Shown: piece by piece, positions 10,749 through 21,100 of the stretch | Position numbering within the stretch: position 1 is the stretch's first letter | Layout: the number at the start of each line of letters is the position of its first letter | NCBI GenBank assembly: GCA_963693285.1 | Contig: OY848920.1 | Span: 8,096,954 to 8,160,953, forward strand | Direction: 5' to 3' | DNA from: Xestospongia muta | Taxonomy: Eukaryota; Porifera; Demospongiae; Haplosclerida; Petrosiidae | DNA length: 64,000 nucleotides | Position numbers and translations under genes: made by a program | Notes under the pieces: model-generated | What the model was told of the DNA's origin: nothing | Seen by the model: only the letters and a program-made list of their open reading frames with translations | Databases searched by the model: none

Positions 10749-11320
10749 AATATTTTCTATTTCTACACACAGTTCACAAGATCTAGTAATCACAGCATAA
10801 ATACTGGTTATATGTGTTGTTTAAAGAGTTGGCTATACTTATTGATTGTTGACTCTACACTTAATGGTAAGTTCAGAATAAAGTCATATTATGTCGTGAG
10901 TACTATCGTATGTACATAGAACTTGAGTGCATATTTTAGATTAACTAATGGATCGTTGTCATTAGTTGATTAATGTTGTTTCATATTGTTGTCTTTTATA
11001 AGCTAAAAACACATTTGCCAGGCATAATGTTGTTTACATTGCTAACAATAGCAAATGTCTAATAATTGATTCATATACAACACTTACTATTTTAAGTGTA
11101 TCCATTAAACTTAGGCAATGAGCAATACATATAGATATCTATATAATATAGATCATATAGTATGTTATGTACCATAATGTATAGCATTAACTATTATTAA
11201 CAATGTAAACAATATTATTTCCAACAAACATGTTTTTAAAGATGATAATTTCAAACAACAATAATCTAGAAATGATAACAAACCTTTTAGGTAATGTAAA
11301 TATGTATATAAACTAAGTAC

Positions 11321-11777
11321 TTATGAGTGTTTATAGCATATTCTGAACTTACGAGGATTTCTACCATAAGCAATGGTAACACCATCAACATATGTGTTAC
11401 AATTGTTAATACTTGGACCGACATTACTATCAGGCAAAGGTGGAAATCCATCTGACGCACGAAACTGATAACCTCTTAATTGACCACAGACATGGCTGTA
11501 ATAAAGTCCATGAGCCAAGTAAAATGTAGAAGACATAGGTCGACCACATACACCATGATCAATGTTGTTAAATTGTTGTAACGTTAGTCCAGGAGGACAG
11601 AGAGCACCAGGTTCACTCATGTTGAGGTAACCTACTCTCATCCAACCTCCCTCACCATCACAGTTACTACCCTCCATGTCACAATAGACTGATATATGAG
11701 AACCATTAGGAGCTATTATTGTGTAATAGCCTGATGGAGCTGAAATATTTTGTTTGAAGAGATCTGAACAATTTAAA
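11321..11777 (-). pseudogene. Truncated FReD-like gene, array copy 5, lacking its 5' end
   Basis: The frame covers the SDLFKQNISAPSGYYTI segment to the FRICYKHS tail. Near 11780 the coding sequence joins directly to flank sequence (aaagtcatattatgtcgtg), so the signal peptide, the start and roughly 50 bp of proximal flank are deleted. One serine is lost (CGRPMSSTFY). With no start or signal and no C-terminal half, this is a pseudogene at the upstream end of the array. Confidence 0.75.
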
Positions 11778-12480
11778 GAAAGTCATATTATGTCGTGAGT
11801 ACTATCGTATGTACATAGAACTTGAGTGCATATTTTAGATTAACTAATGGATCGTTGTCATTAGTTGATTAATGTTGTTTCATATTGTTGTCTTTTATAA
11901 GCTAAAAACACATTTGCCAGGCATAATGTTGTTTACATTGCTAACAATAGCAAATGTCTAATGATTCTTATACAACACCTACTATTATTTTAAGTGTATC
12001 CATTAAACTTAGGCAATTAGCAATACATATAGATATCTATACAATATAGATCATATAGTATGTTATGTACCATAATGTATAGCATTAACTATTATTAACA
12101 ATGTAAACAACATTATTTCTAGTAAACATATTTTGAAAGATGACAATTTCAAACAAAAATAATCTAGAAACGACAACAACCTTTTAGGTAATCTAAATAT
12201 GTACATAAATCTATGTGCTTATGAGTGTTTATAGCATATATGACTATATTGTGAATTTATAAATATGTTGAATAAACAATTAATATATTATAACCAACAT
12301 TTGAATTATTACAGAGGAAGTGCTGTGTAACTAACTACAAGAAGGTGTAGCTCTACAGCTATCATAGATGTTTGGTCACTATCTTGTTCTATTCTATCTC
12401 CAACAAGACATTTTATTTCACTATATTCTTGAAAGTGAATACTATAACTAGGACAATTTTATTTGAAAGTGAGGGTAATG
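11778..12480. repeat. FReD-like upstream flank homologous to sequence inside UROD intron 7
   Basis: This stretch continues the array flank and then extends beyond the repeated unit. Positions 12300-12470 (gaggaagtg...gtttggtcactatcttgttctattctatctccaac) closely parallel 21655-21920, upstream of the FReD-like gene nested in UROD. The two loci therefore derive from one duplication that included at least 700 bp of 5' flank. Beyond 12480 the similarity stops. Confidence 0.65.
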
Positions 12481-13313
12481 TCAGGCTACATATATGCTGA
12501 TTACTATTGTGTTATCTCTCTAGGGAGAGTAACCAAAACCAAAATTTTGACCCCCTCTATCTAGACAGGTTGGTATCAAATTGATATTAAACACAATTTT
12601 GATTAGTCATTACAAAGCTTGTTTTAGTGCTAGCATTTATATAGTCTGTAGATTTAGCTTGAAAAACAATACATGCATAGGTTATATACAACAAGGTAAA
12701 CACTTACTGGTTTAAAAAACAGTTAGAATAGTTAGAAGTAATGTATACTATATCAGTCTTCTACAACCAAAAAGCCCACTAGGAATAACATAGTTAATGA
12801 TTGCAAAGTTTAATAATATTCAGAGGAGTGTCTTCATCAAAATAGACTTGATTTATGCACACACTTAATTCAATATCTTCAGTTGTAGTCTCTGAAACAG
12901 TCTTAATAAACCATGGCATCTTAGAGTTAGTACAACATGGTCCTTTATTTCCATTACATTGTTGTCCATCCCACAATGAATCACTGGAATATAGAACGTT
13001 TTGCAACCATTGTTCTTCAGGTAATCCAGATTCACAGTAATTATCATTACCTACAAAACTAGGTGATGTTGTACTGAAGCTCCCACTATTACATGTATAT
13101 AAAAGATCACCCCAAGAATAAAAAAGTAGCCCTAAGGATGACCCTCACTTAAATCACAAGCATAAGTTCAGATATGTTTATGAGGATTAATACCATAAGT
13201 AATGGTAACACAAGCAACAAATGTGTTACAATCCTCAATGTTTGGAACACTCTTTCTACCACACAAGGGTGGAAATGCATTTGATGAGCCAAACTGGTAC
13301 CATCTTAATTGAC

Positions 13314-13479
13314 TGTAGTGTTATTAGGGTTCCTTTAGTAATCGATTGACAAAAATATCAACAATAAAATGTCATGAGGATAGATACCATAATACAGTAG
13401 AATGATCCAATAATACGTATATACCATGAAATTATTAAACAATAAACTGATAAACTGTAACAAAGTTAATACCAGTACA
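13314..13479 (-). repeat. 3' LTR of the Ty3-type element
   Basis: Matches 15793-15959 almost base for base, with TG...CA ends. It abuts the polypurine tract on its inner side and the TTGAC target duplication on its outer side. Confidence 0.9.
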
Positions 13480-13490
13480 TCTCCCTTTTT
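13480..13490 (-). other. Polypurine tract of the Ty3-type element
   Basis: On the element strand the purine run AAAAAGGGAGA sits immediately inside the 3' LTR, the expected place for the plus-strand primer in LTR retrotransposons. Confidence 0.75.
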
Positions 13491-14777
13491 AAAAGTTACT
13501 AGGGTCGTAACGGTCTGGCTGGTAGGTAATTCGTGTACTTCTTTGGACTGGCTCCATAGTCATTCTTGGAGGTTCGGATTGCCTGTTGTTTCCATTGGTC
13601 TCTCCTTGATTTGTAGTTGACTCAGTTAGAGTTTCTACGTTGTTTTGGGGAACAGAAGGCTGAGGTAAAGTAATCAAAGCTCTTTGGTTTCGCCTGAATA
13701 AGTCTAGGGGGTTTCTACTTGATATGAGCGAGGTCCAACTTGATCTTCTATTGTTCCTCCTTCTTGTCTATCAGGTACCCACACCATATCTCCTGGTGTT
13801 AAAACGGGAAGTTCTTGTACACGATGACGATGATCAAAGTTGTCTTTCCGTTTTTCTCTCAACTGTTTCTCTCGGGCAACTAATGCCTTGTTGTCAGGGG
13901 TAAATGGTATTCCTGCCTTACGAGTGGTTGACAAGGTATAATGTAGTGTCCTTCCCATACGTAATTGACATGGTGAGTAACCATTCTGCAGTGGAGTCAC
14001 TCTATAGGCCAATAATGCAAGATATGGATCACCCTTTTTTCTTAAAAGAGATTTGACAGTTCCAACCACTCTCTTAGCTTCACCATTGCTCATTGGATGA
14101 TACGGGCTACCAGTTATATGACTAAATTGATAATTGCGAGTAAACTCTGAAAATAGTTCCGCTATAAACTGTGGTCCATTGTCAGTAATTACCTCTTCAG
14201 GTATACCATGTCTAGCAAAGATGCTCTTACAATGTAGTATCACCTCCTCCGCGGTGGAATGATTCAGTTTAGCAACTTCAATGTATCGTGAATAATAGTC
14301 GACGATTAGTAGGTAGGTGATCTTGTTAAACTCGAATAAATCCATTCCTAATTTCTGCCAAGGTAAGTCAGGAAATGGGGATGAAATCATCGGCTCTGTT
14401 CTCTGTTTACTGGCTTTACAACATGTATGGCAATTAGCGATTAGTTCTTGTAGCTGTTTGGATAGTCCAGGCCACCAGACTGACTGTCTAGCTCTTTCAC
14501 GACATTTATTGAGTCCCTGATGTCCTGTGTGAATCTGATCTAACACTTGTTTCTGCAATGAGGTAGGAATGATGATTCTTGATTTTCTCATTAGTAATCT
14601 ATTAACAATAGAAATCTCTGAGGCAAGTGGATGGTACAGCTTGATCTGTCCCGAAAGGCATGACTTATCTGGCCTACCTTGTATACAATACTGGGCTAAC
14701 TTTACACAGACCAGATCCTGTTTCAGCTTCTGTTCAATCTCCTTTAACCTATGTTCTGAGGCTGGCAAACTCTCCAT
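13489..14777 (-). pseudogene. Retrotransposon integrase region with broken C-terminal tail
   Basis: The frame 13704-14777 encodes a Ty3-type integrase. An HHCC zinc-binding N-terminus (H..GHQG...C, NCHTCC) is followed by the catalytic core with the DDE residues visible in GMDLF, TDNGPQF and NGEAKR. It ends with a stop at 13704, and the family-typical basic/PEST-like tail continues in another frame at 13489-13677 (QRSTRITYQPDRYD). A further frameshift near 14780 separates it from RNase H. The catalytic triad is present, but the polyprotein is disrupted at both ends of this segment. Confidence 0.85.
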
Positions 14778-15193
14778 GACAAAATTGACGAAGGCTCTTG
14801 TATCGTTCTGAAACAGTAATCTTGTTCATTTGGTACTCTTTCAGGTGCTCTAGAAAGTGTATCAGCTATTACCATTTGTTTACCTGGAACATGAATAATT
14901 GAAAAGTGGAATCTTAACATACGTATTCTGAAATGCTGTATCCTCAATGGCAATTCTTCCAAGTGTTTGGTAGTAAATAGGGGAACTAGTGGTTTGTGGT
15001 CAGTGTGAATACTGAAGTCAATACCAATGAGGAAGTCTGAGAAACGCTCACAAGCCGACGTAAAGGCTAGAGCTTCCTTCTCAATTTGTGCGTATCTTTC
15101 CTCTACTGGTGACAATGATCGGGAAATATATGTTTTTCTTTGTCTTCTTTCCGCAATTGTGTTTGTTGCATATGAACTGACTCGGATTGACAT
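14744..15193 (-). pseudogene. Retrotransposon RNase H remnant
   Basis: The segment SRSLSPVEERYAQIEKEAL followed by TDHKPLVPLF, FHFSIIHVPGKQ and ADTLSRAP is the C-terminal two thirds of a Ty3-type RNase H. The beginning of RNase H and all of reverse transcriptase are missing. The sequence joins Gag directly near 15100-15190, in a different frame. This internal deletion explains the short element length. Confidence 0.8.
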
Positions 15194-15688
15194 GTCATCG
15201 TTACTGCAGCATCTAGAGTCAAGCTCGGATTGAGTTGGAGTTTTTCTGACAATTTAGAATCACACAATCCCACCACAAGTCTGTCTCTAACCATTTCATC
15301 TTGTAGCGCTCCATACTCACAATGCTCTACTAAAACATAGAGGTCATTAATGAAAGCAGCCACTGTCTCTCCTTCCTCCTGTTTTCTGAGGTTAAATCTA
15401 GCCCTCTCATAGATAACATTTCGACGTTTCACAAAAAATGCCTCAAATTTGTCTTTCACAGACTTGTAAACATTTGCCTGTGCCTCTTCCAGTTTAAAAT
15501 GATCGTAGGATATCATCTGCTTCATCCCCCATCGCGTAGATGAATGTGTTGACTTGAGTCTCCTCACTCTTCTCAGTGAGTCCTGATGCTATCCTGAAGT
15601 GCTCAAAACGGCAAATCCATTTCGGCCATTCTTCTGGCTTGTTAAAACTGAAAGAATCGGGAGGGGCCACGTGGTATAGGGCAGCCAT
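15103..15688 (-). pseudogene. Retrotransposon Gag remnant, frameshifted
   Basis: The start at 15688 (MAALYHVAPPDSFSF, then EWPKWICRFEHFRIAS) is typical of the capsid region of Ty3-type Gag proteins from invertebrates. A frameshift near 15500 moves the reading into a second frame (FKLEEAQANVYKSVKDKFE, then GETVAAFINDLYVL, RDRLVVGL), which ends inside RNase H sequence. The nucleocapsid zinc knuckle expected at the C-terminus is absent because of the internal deletion. Confidence 0.75.
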
Positions 15689-15774
15689 TTTGTGACTCAG
15701 CCTGGGATCGGGTTACTCAAAACTCAGGGAGAGAAAGACGATACTGTGACTCCAATAGACAATAGTTATGGTGT

Positions 15775-15792
15775 ATTCCACCTCTGCCACCA
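15775..15792 (-). other. Primer-binding site of the Ty3-type element
   Basis: On the element strand TGGTGGCAGAGGTGGAAT directly follows the 5' LTR. It begins with the TGG that pairs with the CCA end of a tRNA primer. The tRNA identity cannot be assigned by eye. Confidence 0.65.
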
Positions 15793-15959
15793 TGTAGTGT
15801 TATTAGGGTTCCTTTAGTAATCGATTGACAAAGATAATCAACAATAGCATGTCATGAGGATAGATACCATAATACAGTAGAATGATCCAATAATACGTAT
15901 ATACCATGAAATTATTAAACAATAAACTGATAAACTGTAACAAAGTTAATACCAGTACA
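15793..15959 (-). repeat. 5' LTR of the Ty3-type element
   Basis: Near-identical to 13314-13479, differing by three substitutions and one single-base indel by my reading. It is followed outside by the TTGAC target duplication and the resumed FReD-like pseudogene. Confidence 0.9.
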
Positions 15960-16040
15960 TTGACCACAGATCTTGTTATATTGGATTGCTTGCGAAGGAA
16001 AGAAAGTTGTTGCTTACGTTGCTCCAAAAGAAAGACCACA

Positions 16041-16309
16041 TACCATATATTTTATTTTAATCACATTGTTATTCTTCTGATTCATTGGATAGTTTTTTGA
16101 AATTTTATACTCCTCCTTGTAAAAGTATTTTTAGCTTCAAAACTAAAATGTTTTCTGTTATAATTACATTAATAAGTTGATAGTATTTTTTTACTTAAAA
16201 TAACAATTATTCTTTAAAGTGTCAAATACACAGTTTAAAGTATTGCTTGTTAGTGTGCATGTATAAAAATAATAACAAAGACAAATTTCAAGAAGTAGTT
16301 CCTGAACAT
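16041..16309. other. Spacer between two FReD-like pseudogenes
   Basis: AT-rich sequence with no gene, repeat or RNA seen. Confidence 0.4.
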
Positions 16310-17180
16310 AGTGCTCAATCAGATCTAGTGGAGTATCTTCATTACTTGAGACTTCATTATACTACACATTCTCAGTTCAAAACCTTCACTGTTATTCTCA
16401 TTGAGAGGTTTTATAAACCATGGCATCCTAGGGTTAGTACAACATGGTCCTTCATTTCCATTACATTGTTGTCCATCCCACAATGTATCATTAGAAGATA
16501 AGATTGTTTGCCGGTAATCAAGATTCACAATAATAATCATTACCTACAAAACCATAGATACAGTTGTTCCATTACTTCCAATATTACATGGACACCAATA
16601 TAAAACTTGGTCTTCCAATCTCTCACTCAGGCCACCAGCATAAGTCCAGATATGTTTATGAGGTTACTACCATAAGTAATGGTAACACCATCAACATACG
16701 GTTCTCAATTTTTCCAGTTTTTCTAAAGCTATTATGCAAAGGTGGGAATCCATCTGGTGAATTATACTGATAACCTCTTATTTGACCACAGACTTTGCTA
16801 TAATGAAGTCCATGAGCAGAGTAAGTTATAGATGAAGACATAGGTCAACCACAAAGCCCATGACCCATGTTGTTAAATTGTCGTAATGTTGTTCCTGGAA
16901 GACATGTAGCACCAGGACTACTCATATTAAGGTAGCCCACTCTCATCCAACTACCATCACAGTTACTACCCTCCATATTACAGTAGACTGATATTAGAGA
17001 ACCATTAGGAGCTAGTATTTTATAAAAGCCTAATGGAGCTGCACTACTTGTTTGTAATATTTGAGAACAGTTAAGCAAAAAAAGGCTATTAATATAGTCT
17101 TTTAAATTACATTGGATCAGAATTAGAGAGCAATTAGATAATAATTGTATTGTGTACATACAACACAAACAATACAATCA
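16310..17180 (-). pseudogene. FReD-like pseudogene with several frameshifts
   Basis: Three successive frames together cover most of the family module. From 17177: the repeated subdomain (NCSLILIQCNLKDYINS, then [20 protein letters not shown]), WMRVGYLNM and GHGLCG. At 16656-16841: MSSSITYSAHGLHYSKVCG, QIRGYQY and DGFPPL. At 16325-16540: DTLWDGQQC, GPCCTNP and MPWF. A stop between the first two frames (position 16842-16844) and several indels break the gene, and the signal peptide is missing. The tandem subdomain links it to the multi-subdomain gene at 3786-5222. Confidence 0.75.
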
Positions 17181-18188
17181 GTAACATCCATAATGTAACT
17201 ATACATACAATACAAACAATAATCAGTATACTATAATATTACATAATACTAGGAAAGCACGTACCAATGGCTAACTGTTTTGACTAAATCATTATAAATA
17301 TTAATATTTCATAAGTGTATTCATATTATGTCGTTGCTACAAAAATGTTCCACATCTCTATATACACACATAGCAAACAGTAAAAGTGCAACAACATTAA
17401 TCAGGAGCTAGAGCCACTGAGCTCCTGATCATTTGTCCACATATACTCTTTAAGCATTTTAATATTATTATAATAGCTAGTCAATGGTTTATCATTGAGT
17501 CAAGACTGTTATGTCGAAACAAAAAAAATCTATTCAGTTTGTGTCATCATCTCCATAACACAAATAAATGAGAACTCAAAAAAAGAAGAAAAGAACTTAT
17601 AATTAAGAAAAAGGCACAACATTGTTAAATCTGTATACACTTAAGAGCTGTCATTATGTTCTTCACACTCATATATACATGTAATCATTCCAAACCTAAG
17701 TGTACAAAATATACATATATACATCAAGTCCAGTTATTATAGTTAATTAAGTTAATAGTTTTATTTTTAAATATTGACTTAAGGGTGGGATGGCTTGAAA
17801 TGCAAAAAAGGTGTAGATCCAATACAAACCAGGATATGTTACTGTTATTATTGGATATATAATGACTGTATATTATAATAAATGTTTGCTGCACTAAATA
17901 TCGCTTAAACAATCATAGCACTGGAGTTGGTTTATTACTTTATCTGTTAGCAATTTATCCATTTTTTCATGTATCCATCTATCCATGGAACTACCCATGT
18001 CTCACTCAAAGATAGTTATGTTTTAAAGAGGAGGTTTTTACATCAAATATTTTTTATCATTAAAAGAATTACTTGTTGAGTATATTGTTACTAAAACAAT
18101 AGATAATTAATGAATATTTCTATAAACCCTCTAGCTATAAAGGTAGATTGTTATTTTAATAATCCATGAAGTAATCATTTTGTGTTAT
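17181..18188. other. Intergenic, no gene seen
   Basis: AT-rich, about 1 kb downstream of UROD. The only structure I see is a short perfect inverted repeat around 17402-17431 (atcaggagct ... agctcctgat). Confidence 0.4.
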
Positions 18189-21100
18189 TCATTGCTGTGA
18201 GAACTGATGAACACAGTCAATAAAAGTTTTGAGATGTTCAGGATTGATATCCGGATAAATTCCATGACCAAGATTTGCAATGTGTCTCTGTCTGCCAAAC
18301 TTTTCTATCATTGCTCTTGTACTCACAGCAATGTCATCCTAAAGAAAATAAAATGATTTTGCTAATTGGACAGCAAAGGAGATAGTAGTCAACTATTTAA
18401 GAAGTGATAAACAGTCATATGTATCCTCCAATAAAAATTATTCCATATATTTTACCTACCTTACTGGCATATAATTGGCAAGGATCAAGATTACCTTGTA
18501 GTGTGATACTACTGCCTACTGCCTCTCTATTTAATGACAAAACAGTTAAAAATTATATTTGTTTAATTCCTATGATATGCTAATGTAAAAAGAAAATACT
18601 TATGTTTTCTAAACAAAGGTAGTAGAAGTTAATACAACTGTTTGAATTAGATATAGCTTATAGGAAGTGATAATAAAAGGTTATATAGTAAGTTCTGAAA
18701 GATCAGATGAATACTTCATCTGATTATAGTTTGTCAAGTCAGCATTGGTTAATTTTAATTTAAAGATCAATAAGCATGGCAAAGGTTTTAAAACCAATGT
18801 GCTTTGGGCATATTAGCCTAGTCATGAATACATCAATGCTGTAAAGAGTATTACTTTTTTCAAAAGCTATATACTTTCTTTCATTACCTAGCTTTCTCAG
18901 GATCACATGTCCAGTCTAAGCCAACCACATCATAGCCAATGTCACTAAATTGATGTAAAGCATAATGTGCTCCTTTAGCAAAAACAATCTACAAAGATAC
19001 CAAATCATATCTAATATACAATATATGATGATTAAAGGCAAACATTAATGGAATAATTTTACCAAGTGTACCACAAAAAATATAATTTATTGATATTAAA
19101 TACATTTGTGATAAGATTACAAACTTTGTTTTGGGAATTATATAGATTGTAGATTTAAATGGAAAAAGATTACTGATCAAGATAAAGGGTTGTATTGGTT
19201 TTATCAAGCCTTATGCCTTCACTAGTTTCATAAATCAAGTAAGAAAAAAGAGTGTAGGCAACTGGAGGAGGGGGACAGGGACTGAAGCCTCCCTTCCCCT
19301 CAATTTAGATCTCCATTCAATTTTTTAGTTTTATTTACCCTACAATAATTAGAATAAAATCAAAAGATGATAAGGAAAACTCTAAAACTACTTACTGTCC
19401 AAAAAATGTTTCATTTCTATAGACAATGTCATTAGCTATATCTGCCAATGACAATATTCATTAACAAATCTATTAATTAATAGTCATGATTAAATACTTG
19501 TCAAAAAACTCCATCCAGTCTCCACTCTTAAATGGTTTGGGACAAACATTTAGTATTTTGGTAAACTAAGGTGTATAATAGGCTTCTAGTATAATAATAT
19601 TATAGTATATAATTTATCAACTAGCTATCATTATTTCTTACATGTATAAGAGCAACAAATAGCAGTAACATGACTAACTATTGAATAACATAATAATATA
19701 TGATGTAAAACATTTCCTTCAACATTTAGACTTATCTTATATTGTCTTAGCCAACTGTAGTGGTATCCTGGAAGGATAATTAACCACTTATGTTAAGTTT
19801 GAATATCATAAATATTAAAACCAAACCACAACAATTGTTAGTAAATACAGTCTAAGACATTTGAAATTAACTATTAGCAAAAGAAAACTACAGCAAATTT
19901 TATAACCACATACAATGCGAATATTAGCCAGCAATAAAGTAAGCTAAAAAGCATAAAAGCATAAAAGCAGTTAGCGAATATAAAGTTCAATAATATCCAG
20001 AGGAGTATCTTCATCATTTGATGGATTCTCACTACCACACATTCTCAATTCAATGTCTTCAGTGGTAGTCTCATTTAGAGCCTTTATAAACCATGGCATC
20101 TTAGGGTTAGTACAACATGGTCTTTCATTTCCATTACATTGTTGTCCATCCCACAATGGATCATTGGAATATAGAATTTTATTAGCATTTTGGGACACGC
20201 CAGATTCACAGTAGTAATCAATACCCACAAATATAGGTACAGTAGTTCCTGTACTGCCATTATTACATGGACACGAATATTGTATAACATTTAAATTACT
20301 TTCAGTTATACCACAAGCATAAGTCCAGATATGTTTACGAGGATTACTACCATAAGTAATAGTAACACCATCAACATATGTGTTACAATTATCAATATTT
20401 GGAATGGCATTAGTAGCATGCAAAGGTGGAAATCCATCTGGTGCATAAAACTGATAACCTCTTAATTGACCACAGACCTTGCTGTAATAAAATCCATGAG
20501 CCAAGTAAAATGTAGATGAGGACATAGGTCGACCACAAACACCATAATCAATGTTGCTAAATTGTCGTAGTGTTAGTCCAGGGGGACAGGTAGAACCAGG
20601 TTCACTCATGTTGAGGTAGCCTACTCTCATCCAACCTCCTACTCCATCACAGTTACTACCCTCCATATCACAGTAAACTGATATAAGAGAACCATTAGGA
20701 GCTCGTATTATGTGATAACCTGATGTAGCTGAAACATTTTGTTTGAAGAGATCTGAACAATTTGAAGAAAACTTTTGACAGGAGGATGGAAGATGGTTGG
20801 GACAGAGAATAATTCTTACAACATTGCTTTCTCTTGTCTTGAACTGCTTTCCACTGTTACTAGGAATACAACAGTATTGTTCATAGAGTGAGGGAGGACG
20901 TGGAGTTAGTAGAATAGTACAGTCAACCATACAAACAGATGACCCTTTACAAGTACTGATAGCTACTTGTAGCCAAAAAAAGAGAATCATAATATTTTCC
21001 ATTTTGTACATAGTTCACAAGATCTAATAACCACAGCATATATTTGCTAGATTTTTAACTGGTTTATATTTTGTTCAAAAGTTGATTACAGTTATTGATT

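Larger units (their letters stand above)
6297..11777 (-). repeat. Tandem array, 1,256-bp unit, four full copies plus one deleted copy
   Basis: The coding ends lie at 6297, 7553, 8809, 10065 and 11321, exactly 1,256 bp apart. Each unit is about 527 bp of upstream flank plus the first two thirds of a FReD-like gene, head to tail. Copies differ at only a few scattered positions. At each junction the truncated gene (after GRNPRK) is fused to the distal end of the next unit's flank. The fifth copy lacks the 5' coding part. This pattern fits recent unequal crossing-over; a real array this uniform is also prone to assembly collapse, so the copy number is uncertain. Confidence 0.85.
13314..15959 (-). 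mobile_element. Ty3/gypsy-type LTR retrotransposon, internally deleted
   Basis: A 2,646-bp element reading on the minus strand. LTRs of about 166 bp begin TGTAGTG and end CAGTACA, and the 5-bp target duplication TTGAC lies at 13309-13313 and 15960-15964. Order in the element's direction: 5' LTR, primer-binding site, Gag, RNase H, integrase, C-terminal tail, polypurine tract, 3' LTR. The RNase H to integrase order is that of the Ty3 group. Gag zinc knuckle, protease and reverse transcriptase are absent, and Gag, the RNase H/integrase boundary and the tail are frame-broken. The two LTRs differ at about four positions, so insertion is fairly recent. The copy cannot be autonomous. Confidence 0.9.
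12785..16040 (-). pseudogene. FReD-like pseudogene split by an LTR retrotransposon
   Basis: The 3' part is at 12785-13313: DSLWDGQQC, CCTN and DEDTPLNIIK are recognisable at 12794-13006, and the NCNTYVDG to GFPPL region is recognisable but frame-broken to 13300. The gene resumes at 15960-16040 with sequence matching CGQI...ATTFFPSHAIQY of the gene at 3786-5222. Positions 13314-15959 are the inserted element. Frameshifts and a missing 5' half show it was already, or has become, nonfunctional. Confidence 0.75.

Noticed and set aside
6297..11777. CRISPR-like regular spacing
   Set aside because: The unit is 1,256 bp with coding content and the copies are nearly identical throughout; there is no short repeat/spacer structure and the genome is eukaryotic.
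19251..19330. G/A-rich stretch in UROD intron 7 as an extra exon
   Set aside because: UROD exons 7 and 8 join in frame without it and match the family continuously.
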